This document shows, in pieces, positions 34,853 through 43,760 of a stretch of 64,000 nt of DNA. Position 1 is the first letter of the stretch. Each line of letters starts with the position of its first letter. The stretch is from Pseudomonas protegens (GTDB taxonomy: Bacteria > Pseudomonadota > Gammaproteobacteria > Pseudomonadales > Pseudomonadaceae). The notes under the pieces are model-generated. The model saw only the letters and a list, made by a program, of their open reading frames with translations, searched no databases and was not told where the DNA came from. Location of the stretch: NCBI RefSeq assembly GCF_013407925.2, contig NZ_CP060201.1, forward strand, positions 4,201,001 to 4,265,000, written 5' to 3'. A program made the position numbers and the translations under genes.

Positions 34853-35932
34853 TCAGCGGCGGGTCAGCAGGACCCCGGATTCCATGTGGTGGGTCCAGGG
34901 GAACTGGTCGAACAGCGCGCAGCGGGTGATGCGGTGGGTGTCGTGCAACTGGGCGATGTTGGCTGCCAGGGTTTCCGGGTTGCAGGAGATGTACAGGATG
35001 TTGTCGAAGCGCCGGGTCAGTTCGCAGGTGTCCGGGTCCATGCCGGCCCGGGGCGGGTCGACGAATACGCTGCCGAATTCGTAGCTCTTCAAGTCCACGC
35101 CCTGCAGGCGGCGGAACGGACGCACTTCGTTCAGGGCTTCGGTCAGCTCTTCGGCGGACAGACGCACCAGGGTAACGTTATCCACAGCGTTTTCGCTGAG
35201 GTTGCTCAAGGCGGCATTCACCGAGGTCTTGCTGATCTCGGTGGCCAGTACCTTGCGCACCCGGGTGGCCAGGGGCAGGGTGAAGTTGCCGTTGCCGCAG
35301 TACAGTTCCAGCAGGTCGTCCTGGCGTTCGCCCAGGGCTTCAAAGGCCCAGTTGAGCATCTTCTGGTTCACCGTGCCGTTGGGCTGGGTGAAGGCGCCTT
35401 CGGGCTGGCGGTAGCTGAAGGTACGCCCGCCGACGTCGAGCTGTTCCACCACGTAGTCCTGGCCGATGACTTCGCGCTTGCCCTTGGAACGACCGATCAC
35501 GCTGACCTTGAGGTCGGCGGCCAGTTGGCTCGCGGCCTTGTGCCAGTGCTCGTCCAGCGGGCGGTGGTAGCACAGGGTGATCATCGCGTCCCCGGCCAGG
35601 GTGGTGAGGAACTCCACCTGGAACAGCTTGTGGCTCAAAGGCGCGCTGGCTTGCCAGGCGGCCTTGAGCTGGGGCATCAACTGGTTGATGCGCTGGCTGG
35701 CGATGGGGAATTCCTCAATGAGGATCGGCGTGCGCTTGTCGTCCTGGGAGAACATCGCGTAGTGCCGTTCCCCGGCCTCGCGCCACAGGCGAAATTCGGC
35801 CCGCAGGCGGAAGTGCTGCAGGGGCGAGTCGAAGACCTGGGGCTCGGGCGCATCGAAAGGCGCCAGCAGGTCACGCAGACGCGCGACCTTGTCGTTCAAC
35901 TGGCTGTTGTAGCTTGCGGCGTCAAAAGTCAT
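34853..35932 (-). CDS. trmA: tRNA (uracil-54-C5)-methyltransferase
   Basis: 359 residues from the ATG at 35932, which overlaps the permease stop (ATGA). The SAM site is [16 protein letters not shown], the VDPPRAG motif follows, the catalytic Cys is in [11 protein letters not shown] and the base Glu in [11 protein letters not shown] at the very end. It makes ribothymidine at position 54 of tRNAs (and U341 in tmRNA). Translation is coupled to the upstream purine permease, an odd but possibly only organisational pairing. Confidence 0.96.
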   Translation of the reverse strand: MTFDAASYNSQLNDKVARLRDLLAPFDAPEPQVFDSPLQHFRLRAEFRLWREAGERHYAMFSQDDKRTPILIEEFPIASQRINQLMPQLKAAWQASAPLSHKLFQVEFLTTLAGDAMITLCYHRPLDEHWHKAASQLAADLKVSVIGRSKGKREVIGQDYVVEQLDVGGRTFSYRQPEGAFTQPNGTVNQKMLNWAFEALGERQDDLLELYCGNGNFTLPLATRVRKVLATEISKTSVNAALSNLSENAVDNVTLVRLSAEELTEALNEVRPFRRLQGVDLKSYEFGSVFVDPPRAGMDPDTCELTRRFDNILYISCNPETLAANIAQLHDTHRITRCALFDQFPWTHHMESGVLLTRR

Positions 35933-37224
35933 GCGGCGAACCAACCCAGCTTGATGACAAACAGAATCGACAGGATCACCAGCGGCGCGTTCAGCTCACG
36001 GGCGCGGCCCGACAGCAGTTTGATCGCGGTCCAGGCAATAAAGCCGAAGGCGATGCCGTTGGCGATCGAGTAGGTGAACGGCATGGCCAGGGCGGTAACC
36101 ACCACTGGGGCGGCGACGGTGATGTCTTCCCAGTCGATTTCCGCCAGGCCCGAGGTCATCAGCACGGCGACGAACAGCAGGGCTGGCGCGGTAGCGAACG
36201 GTGGCACGCTGGCCGCCAGCGGCGAGAAGAACAGTGCCAGCAGGAACAGAATCGCCACCACGATGGCGGTCAGGCCGGTGCGGCCGCCGGCGCTCACGCC
36301 CGCGGCGGATTCGATGTAGCTGGTGGTGGTCGAAGTACCCAGCAGGGAGCCGGCCATGGCGGCGGTGCTGTCAGCGATCAGTGCCCGGCCCATTTTCGGC
36401 ATGTGGCCGTCCTTGCCCATCAGGCCGGCGCGCTTGGCGACGCCGATCAGGGTGCCGGAGTTGTCGAACAGATCAACGAACAGGAAGGCGAAGATCACGC
36501 TGACCAGACCGATATCCAGGGCGCCCTTGATGTCCAGCTGCAGGAAGGTCGGGGCCAGGGACGGTGGCATCGAGGTCACGCCGGCGAACGGGGTGAAGCC
36601 CATGATGATCGAGGCAATGGTCACCGCGAGGATGCCGATCAGCACCGCACCACGCACTTTCAGCGCTTCCAGGGCGACGATCAGGGCAAAGCCCAGGGTG
36701 GCGAGGATCGGCGCCGGTTTTTTCAGATCACCCAGGCCGACCATGGTCGCTTGGTTGCTGACCACGATCTCGGCGTTGTGCAGGGCGATCAGCGCCAGGA
36801 ACAGGCCGATACCGGCGGCAATCGCCGAGCGCAGCGGAAGGGGAATGCTGTTGATGATCCACTCGCGGATCTTGAAGATCGACAGCAGGAAGAACAATAC
36901 CGCCGAGATGAATACCGCACCCAGCGCCACTTGCCAGGTGTGGCCCATGTGCAGGACCACGGTGTAGGTAAAGAAGGCGTTCAGGCCCATGCCCGGCGCC
37001 AGGGCGATCGGGTAGTTGGCGATCAGGCCCATGACGGTGGAGCCAATGGCCGCGGCCAGGCAGGTGGCAACGAACACCGCGCCCTTGTCCATGCCCGTCT
37101 CGCCGAGAATGCTCGGGTTGACGAAAAGGATGTAGGCCATGGCCAGGAAGGTGGTCACGCCCGCAAGAATCTCGGTGCGCACGTTGGTGTTGTGTGCCTT
37201 GAGTTGAAACAGCCTTTCCAGCAT
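35929..37224 (-). CDS. NCS2/AzgA-type purine (adenine/hypoxanthine/guanine) permease
   Basis: 431 residues from the ATG at 37224 ([18 protein letters not shown]), preceded by GGGGAG; the longer in-frame extension is rejected. AzgA-like features are [40 protein letters not shown], a helix with [21 protein letters not shown] and the family block [26 protein letters not shown] proton-coupled inner-membrane importer of purine bases. A GC hairpin (37239-37254) lies in its leader; I could not recognise a purine riboswitch core. Confidence 0.92.
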   Translation of the reverse strand: MLERLFQLKAHNTNVRTEILAGVTTFLAMAYILFVNPSILGETGMDKGAVFVATCLAAAIGSTVMGLIANYPIALAPGMGLNAFFTYTVVLHMGHTWQVALGAVFISAVLFFLLSIFKIREWIINSIPLPLRSAIAAGIGLFLALIALHNAEIVVSNQATMVGLGDLKKPAPILATLGFALIVALEALKVRGAVLIGILAVTIASIIMGFTPFAGVTSMPPSLAPTFLQLDIKGALDIGLVSVIFAFLFVDLFDNSGTLIGVAKRAGLMGKDGHMPKMGRALIADSTAAMAGSLLGTSTTTSYIESAAGVSAGGRTGLTAIVVAILFLLALFFSPLAASVPPFATAPALLFVAVLMTSGLAEIDWEDITVAAPVVVTALAMPFTYSIANGIAFGFIAWTAIKLLSGRARELNAPLVILSILFVIKLGWFAA

Positions 37225-37431
37225 GTCTGCTCCCCGTGGCGCCGCCGGGCGCCGTGAATGTATCGACTCCAACAGCAAAGCACAGACTTTATGAGGTGCC
37301 TGCGGATTTGCTCTGGGTCGGAAAAAGCCGCGCATCATACCAGCAGCGTGGGCCAATGGCTGCGATCGTCGGCGATGTTTTGCCACGCTGGCAAGTAGCG
37401 CATACTGCGCCCTGCTTTCAAGGGGGGATTT

Positions 37432-37881
37432 ATGCGCAGCACAGTGAAAATGATCGCGTTGGCGTGGGTGGGGGCAGCGGCCTGCTGGCTGGCGACTCCG
37501 GCCCTGGCACGCTCGGCACCGCCGTTGAGCCGAGTGGAGATTCTCAAGGTGCTGTCACCTTCCTGTGGCCTGGAGGATGTCTCCGATGGGCGCGAACGCA
37601 CCCAGTGCGACCACAACGGCCCGAACATCAAGGTCTACGTGCTGGAGATCGGCTACGGCCGCGAGCCCCATGTGAACCTGGACGGCTTCGAGGTCGACGG
37701 CACCCGCTCGGCCGTGTGCGAGGACGGTTCCGCCTATGTGCCCTGCGGCAACTCGGGGATCACCGTGGGCTACATCTATGTCTTCGACCTGGCGGGCAAG
37801 CAGGAAGGCACCTTCAGCTTCAGCAACACCTCGATCAACGCGCCGGGCAATACCCTGAGCGCGCAGATCTACATCCGGTAG
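37432..37881 (+). CDS. small exported protein, DUF4879/YolA-like
   Basis: 149 residues with a signal peptide (about 1-26, ending ALA). The mature part contains SPSCGLE, CDHNGPNIKVYVLEIGYGREP, and SFSNTSINAPGNTLSAQIYIR at the end. The GPxIxVYVxExGYGREP pattern recalls DUF4879 (Bacillus YolA type) secreted proteins, from memory. Four cysteines in the mature chain suggest disulfides. Function unknown. It is divergent from the purine permease. Confidence 0.72.
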   Translation: MRSTVKMIALAWVGAAACWLATPALARSAPPLSRVEILKVLSPSCGLEDVSDGRERTQCDHNGPNIKVYVLEIGYGREPHVNLDGFEVDGTRSAVCEDGSAYVPCGNSGITVGYIYVFDLAGKQEGTFSFSNTSINAPGNTLSAQIYIR

Positions 37882-37943
37882 CCCCGAACGGCGTTCGGCA
37901 AAGCTGACTAAGCTCTAAAGACCTTCCTGGTGGAGTCATCCCC

Positions 37944-38495
37944 ATGACCTTCAGAGCCTTGGTCACCCTTGCCGAAGGCATCGATGATCTGCAAAGCGTG
38001 ACCCTGATCGACGTACTGCGCCGTGCCGAAATCGAGGTGCTGGCGGCCAGCGTCGAAAACCGGCGCATGCTCACCTGCGCCCGCGGCACCCGACTGACCG
38101 CCGACGCCATGCTGGTGGATGTGCTGGCCCAGCGCTTCGACCTGATCGTATTGCCCGGCGGCGCGGTAGGCGCCCAGCACCTGGCGAGCCATCAACCGCT
38201 GCTGCAACTGGTCAAGGATCAGGCTGCGGCGGGGCGCCTGTTCGCCGGCATCGCCGAAGCACCGGCCCTGGCCTTGCAGGCCTATGGCGTGCTGCGCCAG
38301 CGGCGCATGACCTGCCTGCCCAGCGCCAGCCATCAGCTGCTGGGCTGCAACTTTGTCGACCAGCCGGTGGTGGTGGACGGCAACTGCATCACCGCCCAGG
38401 GTTCCGGCGCGGCCCTGGCGTTTGCCCTGGCCCTGGTGGAGGCGCTGTGCGGGCGCGGCAAGCGTGCCCAGGTGGCTGGAGAGTTGCTGGTCTAG
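37944..38495 (+). CDS. DJ-1/PfpI family protein, nucleophile Cys absent
   Basis: 183 residues matching the YajL/DJ-1 subfamily: TLAEGIDDLQSVTLIDVLRRAEIEV at the start with the conserved Glu, LIVLPGGAVGAQHL in the middle, and GSGAALAFALALVEAL at the end. At the nucleophile elbow, where most members read AICA(S/A)P, this one has GIAEAP (near residue 97), so the reactive cysteine is missing. The chaperone/deglycase chemistry proposed for DJ-1 proteins would therefore not apply; a binding or altered role is possible. Confidence 0.85.
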   Translation: MTFRALVTLAEGIDDLQSVTLIDVLRRAEIEVLAASVENRRMLTCARGTRLTADAMLVDVLAQRFDLIVLPGGAVGAQHLASHQPLLQLVKDQAAAGRLFAGIAEAPALALQAYGVLRQRRMTCLPSASHQLLGCNFVDQPVVVDGNCITAQGSGAALAFALALVEALCGRGKRAQVAGELLV

Positions 38496-38498
38496 GGC

Positions 38499-38789
38499 TC
38501 AGCCGACATGGGCCGCGATAGGCTCGATCACCGGTTGCAGTTCCTGCTCGGTGTGCCAGATGTCGTAATCGGCCTGCACCGCCAGCCAGACCTTGGCCTT
38601 GCCGATTCCTGCGCGTTCCAGGCGGACCGCCAGTTCCGCGCGGATCGGCGCATGGCCGTTCAACACCTTGGACAGGTGCGGGCGGGCATAGCCGATATGC
38701 CGGGCCAGCTCCGTCACGCTGATGCCCAGTTCGGGCAAGACATCCAGGCGCAGGGTGTCACCGGGGTGGGGCGGGTTGTGGATGGGCAT
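38499..38789 (-). CDS. higA: HigA-type antitoxin, XRE family
   Basis: 96 residues with the HigA opening HPGDTLRLDVLPELGISVTELARHIGYARPHLSKVLNGHAPI, a Cro/CI helix-turn-helix, then ELAVRLERAG and WLAVQADYDIWH. It binds and neutralises HigB and represses its own operon. It lies directly downstream of the higB remnant (toxin-first order, as in higBA). The frame is intact although the toxin is not. Confidence 0.9.
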   Translation of the reverse strand: MPIHNPPHPGDTLRLDVLPELGISVTELARHIGYARPHLSKVLNGHAPIRAELAVRLERAGIGKAKVWLAVQADYDIWHTEQELQPVIEPIAAHVG

Positions 38790-38804
38790 GATCCTGCCTC
38801 CTGT

Positions 38805-39083
38805 TCAGTGGTAGTCCAGATAATCGACCAGTTCGATATCCTAACCTACGAAACGAAAGATCACTCGCCAGTTGCCGGACACCACCAAAGACCAATAGCC
38901 GTGCAGGTCGCCCTTGAGTGGGTGCAGCCGCCAACCCGGCAGGTTGAGGTCTGCCGGTTCGCTGGCGTGATCCATGAACGACAGCTGGCGGGCCAGCCGG
39001 CGTGCATGCTCAGCCCGTATTCCACGAGTCGATCCGGTTTCATAGAAGGCGCGCAGGCCTTTGTGCTGAAAGGACTTGATCAT
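38805..39083 (-). pseudogene. higB: HigB-type toxin gene truncated by an amber codon
   Basis: From ATG 39083 the frame gives MIKSFQHKGLRAFYETGS and on to WRVIFRFVG (80 codons), then TAG at 38841-38843. Reading past it continues in the same frame with DIELVDYLDYH and a TGA at 38805-38807, exactly the normal HigB ending just before higA. In Proteus HigB the terminal Asp-Tyr-His are catalytic for mRNA cleavage, so the 80-residue product should lack RNase activity. Otherwise full-length and well conserved, so the loss looks recent. Confidence 0.85.
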
Positions 39084-39089
39084 GGGGGG

Positions 39090-39116
39090 AGAGTGTAAGG
39101 CGATACCTTACACTCT
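39090..39116. promoter_or_regulatory. higBA operator-like inverted repeat
   Basis: Eleven-bp perfect inverted repeat AGAGTGTAAGG / CCTTACACTCT with a 5-base centre, 6 bases upstream of the higB start. Placement fits the HigA autoregulatory operator. Confidence 0.7.
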
Positions 39117-39181
39117 TCGTAGCGGTTTTGTATTGCAGAGAATGATCAACAAGCTGTTACAGGGGCGAACCGCCTGAGGTT

Positions 39182-40420
39182 TTACACCTTGGCCTCTTCC
39201 ACCCGTTCGATCATCCGGTCGCGTTTGGCCAGGGTCGGAAACAGCTTGATCCAGACCCCGGTCACGACCAGCGTGCCGACCCCGCCCAGCACCACCGCCG
39301 GCACGGTGCCGAACCAGTGGGCGGTCAGCCCGGATTCAAATTCCCCCAGCTGGTTCGAAGCACCGATGAACAGGCCGTTCACCGCGCTGACCCGGCCGCG
39401 CATTTCGTCCGGAGTTTCCAGCTGCACGAAGGACGCGCGGATCACCATGCTGATCATGTCCGCCGCCCCCAGCAGCACCAGCACCGCCAGGGAAAACCAG
39501 AATGAAGTCGAGAGGCCGAAGGCGATGGTGGCCACGCCGAATACGCCGACGGCGGTGAACATCACCCGTCCGACCTTGCGCTCGACGCTAAAGCGCGCCA
39601 GCCACAGCGACATCAGCAAGGCGCCCACCGCCGGTGCCGAGCGCAGCAGCCCGAGGCCCCAGGGGCCGGTGAGCAGGATGTCCTTGGCGAACACTGGCAA
39701 GAGTGCTGTGGCGCCGCCCAGCAAGACCGCGAACAGGTCCAGGGAGATGGCGCCGAGGATGTCCGGGCGGCTGCGGATGAAGCGAATCCCCGCCAGCAGC
39801 GAATCGAGGGTGGCCTTGCCCTTGTTCAGCGGCGTCTGCCGGGCTGGCAGGTTGAGCATCAGCAGGCAGGCGATCAGGTACAGGACCACGGTGGGGCCGT
39901 AGACCCAGACGCTGCCGAAGGCATACAGCAGCCCGCCCAGGGCCGGGGCGACGATGGTCGCCGACTGTTGCGCCGATTGCGCGGCGGCCACTGCCCGGGG
40001 AAACAGTGTCGCGGGCACGATGCTCGGCAGCAGGGCCTGGGTGGTGGGCATCTCGAAGGAGCGGGCGCCACCGAGGAGGAAGGCCAGGATGAAGATCATT
40101 TCCCGGGTCACGCTGTCGGTCAGGCTGCCGACGGCCAGGGCCAGGGCGATCAAGGCTTGCAGCGACTGACAGATGGCCGCCACTCGGCGCCGGTCGTAGC
40201 GGTCGGCCACGTGGCCGGTGTGCAGCATGAACAGCACGCGGGGGGCGAACTCCACCAGCCCCACCAACCCCAGGTCGAGCACATTGCCGGTCAGTTGGTA
40301 GAGGTTCCAGCCGATGGCCACGGTGAGCATCTGGAAACCGCTGGCGGTGAAGATCCGGGCCAGCCAGAACGCAATGAACGGACGATGGTGACGGAGCAGC
40401 AGAGGGTCTTGGCTGGGCAT
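39182..40420 (-). CDS. MFS transporter, EntS-like (MFS_3) exporter
   Basis: 412 residues from the ATG at 40420 (MPSQDPLLLRHHRPFIAFW); the longer in-frame start adds 29 unlikely residues. Features are ARIFTASGFQMLTVAIGWNLYQLTGNVLDLGLVG in TM1, HVADRYDRRRVA in the A-motif loop, and VQLETPDEMRGRVSAVNGLFIGASNQLGEFESG near residue 345, typical of enterobactin-exporter-like MFS_3 proteins. Probable drug or siderophore-type efflux in the inner membrane; substrate unknown. No clear ribosome site is seen. Confidence 0.85.
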   Translation of the reverse strand: MPSQDPLLLRHHRPFIAFWLARIFTASGFQMLTVAIGWNLYQLTGNVLDLGLVGLVEFAPRVLFMLHTGHVADRYDRRRVAAICQSLQALIALALAVGSLTDSVTREMIFILAFLLGGARSFEMPTTQALLPSIVPATLFPRAVAAAQSAQQSATIVAPALGGLLYAFGSVWVYGPTVVLYLIACLLMLNLPARQTPLNKGKATLDSLLAGIRFIRSRPDILGAISLDLFAVLLGGATALLPVFAKDILLTGPWGLGLLRSAPAVGALLMSLWLARFSVERKVGRVMFTAVGVFGVATIAFGLSTSFWFSLAVLVLLGAADMISMVIRASFVQLETPDEMRGRVSAVNGLFIGASNQLGEFESGLTAHWFGTVPAVVLGGVGTLVVTGVWIKLFPTLAKRDRMIERVEEAKV

Positions 40421-40549
40421 CGGGCGGTCGATCTGAGCGGGGAGTGCGACGAGGTTATCACCAAGATGTAACCAATAGTTGCGGGGCGGGGGAAAATCGT
40501 TAGCCACGCATCTATCTCGTTTTTCGCTGGAACACCTGCTCGCGAACCC

Positions 40550-40688
40550 TGTAGCCGCTGTCGCAGCCTGCGGGGGAGACGCCAGGATCTTGAATACGCC
40601 GCAGGTTCGACGGGAAATGGCCAGGCAAGACCCAGCGTACCGAACGCGGCCCGGCCTTTCGCCGCTTCGCAGGCTCAGCAGCGGCTAC
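40550..40688. repeat. REPIN of the TGTAGCCGCTG family
   Basis: TGTAGCCGCTGTCGCAGCCT at the left and AGGCTCAGCAGCGGCTAC at the right are inverted, about 100 bases apart; third member of the family in this window. Confidence 0.75.
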
Positions 40689-40808
40689 CGGCATTTTGTG
40701 TGGGAAAAAACCGGGAAAACCCCGGGTTTGGCGGGGTGAGGCAAGCTGTCACGCGGCAAATAACCACAGAGTTGCGCGCTGAAAATAGGACTACTCTTTT
40801 AACGTTGC

Positions 40809-40822
40809 TTGACCCAGATCAA
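40809..40822. promoter_or_regulatory. ANR/FNR-like box upstream of cioA
   Basis: TTGAC-CCAG-ATCAA differs by one base from TTGAT-N4-ATCAA. It lies 162 bases before cioA, in a promoter that ANR is known to control in P. aeruginosa. Confidence 0.7.
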
Positions 40823-40983
40823 AACCTTTTCCAGTGGTTTGATGTGGAGGCCCAAGGGCCAGAATCCCTACGTTGCGATGGTTTAAAAAAGAACGAATCC
40901 GAATTCGCCGAACTCCATATCCGTGGGGGCAGTAGGCGCTGGCCTTTGGCCCGCAGCCGGTTTTACCTGATAGAGGAAAGCTT

Positions 40984-42420
40984 ATGTTCGGTTTAGAGGC
41001 GCTTGATCTCGCCCGAATTCAGTTCGCATTCACCGTTTCGTTCCACATCCTGTTCCCGGCCATCACCATTGGTCTGGCGAGTTACCTGGCGGTACTCGAA
41101 GGCCTGTGGCTCAAGACCCGTGACGATACCTATCGTGATCTTTACCACTTCTGGTCGAAGATCTTCGCTGTCAACTTCGGCATGGGGGTGGTGTCCGGTC
41201 TGGTGATGTCCTACCAGTTCGGCACCAACTGGAGCCGTTTCTCCGATTTTGCCGGCGCTGTCACCGGCCCCTTGCTCACCTATGAAGTGCTCACCGCGTT
41301 CTTCCTCGAGGCTGGTTTCCTCGGGGTCATGCTGTTTGGCTGGAACAAGGTCGGACGCAAGCTGCACTTCTTCTCCACGGTGATGGTGGCCATTGGCACG
41401 CTGATTTCGACCTTCTGGATTCTATCCTCCAACAGTTGGATGCAGACCCCGCAAGGCTTCGAAATCGTTGACGGCCGAGTGATTCCGGTGGACTGGCTGG
41501 CGGTGGTGTTCAACCCGTCATTCCCTTACCGCCTGGCGCACATGGCGGTGGCGGCGTTCGTCGCCACGGCGTTCTTCGTCGGCTCGTCCGCAGCCTGGCA
41601 CTTGCTGCGGGGCCGCGACAACCCGGCCATTCGTCGCATGCTGTCGATGGCCATGTGGATGGCCCTGATCGTGGCGCCGGTGCAGGCGGTGATCGGTGAC
41701 TTCCACGGGCTCAATACCCTCAAGCACCAGCCGGCGAAAATCGCCGCCATCGAAGGTCACTGGGAAAACGTCGGCAACGAGCCGACCCCGCTGATCCTCT
41801 TCGGCTGGCCGGACATGAAGGCTGAGAAGACCCGCTTCGCCGTGGAAATCCCTTACCTGGGCAGCCTGATCCTCACCCACTCGCTGGACAAGCAGGTGCC
41901 GGCGCTCAAGGAGTTCCCGCCCGAGGACCGTCCCAACTCGACCATTGTGTTCTGGTCGTTCCGGGTCATGGTCGGCCTGGGCATGCTGATGATCTTCACC
42001 GGCCTGTGGAGCGTCTGGCTGCGCAAGCGCGGCACGCTCTACACCTCGCGTCCGTTCCTGTACCTGACGTTGTGGATGGGGCCGTCCGGCCTGATCGCGA
42101 TCCTGGCGGGCTGGTTCACCACCGAGATCGGCCGTCAGCCCTGGGTGGTCTATGGCCTGATGCGCACGGCGGATGCTTCGTCCGCACACAGTTTCGTGCA
42201 GATGAGCATCACCCTGGCGTTGTTCGTGGTGGTGTATTTCTCGCTGTTCGGCGTGGGTCTGGGCTACATGATGCGCCTGGTGCGCAAAGGGCCGGTGACC
42301 AACGAAGGGGCGGAAACCAGCCACGGTGGTCCCGGGCAGAAACGTACCCCGGCGCGTCCGTTGTCTGCCGCGGACGATGACGAAGACGATCGCAGCATCA
42401 GCCTGAACAAGGGGAATTGA
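40984..42420 (+). CDS. cioA: cyanide-insensitive cytochrome bd-type quinol oxidase subunit I
   Basis: 478 residues, AGAGGAAAG before the ATG. The start LDLARIQFAFTVSFHILFPAITIG carries the high-spin heme His. Further motifs are FGTNWSRFSDFAGAVTGPLLTYE, NSWMQTPQGFEI, and TEIGRQPWVVYGLMRT. The quinol loop is short, as in the CIO branch. With CioB it oxidises ubiquinol and reduces O2 to water in the inner membrane, allowing respiration during cyanogenesis or oxidative stress. First gene of the cioA-cioB-DUF2474 operon. Confidence 0.96.
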   Translation: MFGLEALDLARIQFAFTVSFHILFPAITIGLASYLAVLEGLWLKTRDDTYRDLYHFWSKIFAVNFGMGVVSGLVMSYQFGTNWSRFSDFAGAVTGPLLTYEVLTAFFLEAGFLGVMLFGWNKVGRKLHFFSTVMVAIGTLISTFWILSSNSWMQTPQGFEIVDGRVIPVDWLAVVFNPSFPYRLAHMAVAAFVATAFFVGSSAAWHLLRGRDNPAIRRMLSMAMWMALIVAPVQAVIGDFHGLNTLKHQPAKIAAIEGHWENVGNEPTPLILFGWPDMKAEKTRFAVEIPYLGSLILTHSLDKQVPALKEFPPEDRPNSTIVFWSFRVMVGLGMLMIFTGLWSVWLRKRGTLYTSRPFLYLTLWMGPSGLIAILAGWFTTEIGRQPWVVYGLMRTADASSAHSFVQMSITLALFVVVYFSLFGVGLGYMMRLVRKGPVTNEGAETSHGGPGQKRTPARPLSAADDDEDDRSISLNKGN

Positions 42421-42423
42421 GTC

Positions 42424-43431
42424 ATGGGTATTGATCTTCCACTGATCTGGGCCGTGATTATCATCTTCGGCATCATGATGTACGTGGTCATGGACGGCTT
42501 CGACCTGGGGATCGGGATTCTCTTCCCGTTCATCAAGGACGACCGCGACCGTGACGTGATGATGAACACCGTCGCCCCGGTCTGGGACGGCAACGAAACC
42601 TGGCTGGTGCTGGGGGGCGCGGCCTTGTTCGGCGCCTTCCCGCTGGCCTATTCGGTGGTGCTCTCGGCGCTGTACCTGCCGCTGATCCTGATGCTGATCG
42701 GCCTGATCTTCCGCGGCGTGGCCTTTGAGTTCCGCTTCAAGGCCAAGGAAAACAAGCGGCATATCTGGGACAAGGCGTTTATCGGCGGCTCGGCGGCGGC
42801 GACCTTCTTCCAGGGCGTGGCCCTGGGGGCGTTCATCGACGGCTTGCCGGTGGTGGACCGCCAGTTTGCCGGCGGCTCCCTGGACTGGCTGACGCCTTTC
42901 ACCCTGTTCTGCGGTCTGGCGCTGGTGGTGGCCTATGCCTTGCTCGGCTGCACCTGGCTGATCATGAAGACCGAAGGCAAGCTGCAGCAGCAGATGCACG
43001 ACCTGGCGCGGCCCTTGGCTTACGTGGTGCTGGCGGTGATCGGCATCGTCAGTATCTGGACGCCCCTGGCCCATGCCGAAATCGCGGCGCGCTGGTTCAC
43101 CCTGCCCAATCTGTTCTGGTTCCTGCCGGTGCCGATCCTGGTGCTGGTGACCATGTACGGCCTGCTCCGTGCCGTGGCCCGCAACGCGCATTACACGCCG
43201 TTCCTGCTGACCCTGGTGCTGATCTTCCTCGGCTACAGCGGCCTGGGCATCAGCCTGTGGCCGAACATCGTGCCGCCGTCGATCTCCATCTGGGACGCCG
43301 CGGCGCCGCCGCAAAGCCAGGGCTTCATGCTGGTGGGCACCTTGTTCATCATTCCGTTCATCCTGGGCTACACCTTCTGGAGCTACTACGTGTTCCGCGG
43401 CAAGGTCACCCACGAAGACGGTTACCACTAG
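42424..43431 (+). CDS. cioB: cyanide-insensitive cytochrome bd-type quinol oxidase subunit II
   Basis: 335 residues, three bases after the cioA stop. CydB-type motifs are MYVVMDGFDLGIGILFPF, PVWDGNETWLVLGGAALFGAFPLAYS and FRGVAFEFRFK; eight or nine membrane helices. It is the partner subunit that stabilises the heme core of the bd oxidase. Followed by a strong hairpin and a small DUF2474 gene. Confidence 0.96.
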   Translation: MGIDLPLIWAVIIIFGIMMYVVMDGFDLGIGILFPFIKDDRDRDVMMNTVAPVWDGNETWLVLGGAALFGAFPLAYSVVLSALYLPLILMLIGLIFRGVAFEFRFKAKENKRHIWDKAFIGGSAAATFFQGVALGAFIDGLPVVDRQFAGGSLDWLTPFTLFCGLALVVAYALLGCTWLIMKTEGKLQQQMHDLARPLAYVVLAVIGIVSIWTPLAHAEIAARWFTLPNLFWFLPVPILVLVTMYGLLRAVARNAHYTPFLLTLVLIFLGYSGLGISLWPNIVPPSISIWDAAAPPQSQGFMLVGTLFIIPFILGYTFWSYYVFRGKVTHEDGYH

Positions 43432-43457
43432 GTAGGAGCCGGCTTTGAGCCATGTGC

Positions 43458-43489
43458 CTGGCTGGCCAGCGCGTTCGCTGGCCAGCCAG
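43458..43489 (+). promoter_or_regulatory. intra-operon hairpin between cioB and the DUF2474 gene
   Basis: Perfect 14-bp stem CTGGCTGGCCAGCG / CGCTGGCCAGCCAG with a CGTT loop, embedded in a REP-like sequence (GTAGGAGCCGGC begins at 43433). No U run follows, so it may stabilise cioAB mRNA or lower expression of the last gene. Confidence 0.65.
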
Positions 43490-43526
43490 CTCCGACGAGG
43501 GTTTGGGTTAAGCAGGAGTTGAAATC

Positions 43527-43694
43527 ATGAGCGGTAAACACTCTTTGCAGGAAATCGAACAGGCGGAAAAACAGCCACTGTGGCGGCGCCTGGGCTGGCT
43601 GGCGATGATCTGGGGCGGCAGTGTGCTGGCCCTGTTCGTGGCGGCCAGCCTGATGCGCATGTTCATGAGCGCCGCCGGCCTGACCACCCACTGA
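43527..43694 (+). CDS. DUF2474 small membrane protein, CydX-like partner of CioAB
   Basis: 55 residues with AGGAG upstream: basic/amphipathic start with QPLWRRLGWLAMIWGGSVLA and one membrane helix at about 22-43. Small proteins of this family are found after cioAB/cydAB and are thought to be accessory or assembly subunits like CydX. Stop followed by a clear terminator. Position and composition make the assignment firm. Confidence 0.85.
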   Translation: MSGKHSLQEIEQAEKQPLWRRLGWLAMIWGGSVLALFVAASLMRMFMSAAGLTTH

Positions 43695-43728
43695 TCATCC
43701 CATCCCGTTGCCTTGCGGCACGGTTTCG

Positions 43729-43755
43729 ACCCTTCGCTTGCGGAGGGTTTTTTTT
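43729..43755 (+). terminator. intrinsic terminator of the cio operon
   Basis: ACCCTTCGC-TT-GCGGAGGGT stem with eight T residues after it. On the other strand rlmG ends at 43761, so the two transcripts converge here. Confidence 0.93.
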
Positions 43756-43760
43756 GCCTG

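Larger units (their letters stand above)
40421..40983. other. promoter region of cioAB with a REPIN
   Basis: No convincing gene. A REPIN occupies 40550-40688, followed by the cio promoter with an ANR-like box at 40809-40822. A frame of about 99 codons starting at 40700 crosses the promoter and lacks family resemblance, so I treat it as chance. Confidence 0.6.

Noticed and set aside
37225..37431. Purine riboswitch before the purine permease
   Set aside because: No recognisable three-way-junction core; only a GC hairpin near the start codon was found.
40700..40996. 99-codon frame upstream of cioA
   Set aside because: It runs through the ANR-like box and promoter and overlaps the cioA start out of frame; no family resemblance.
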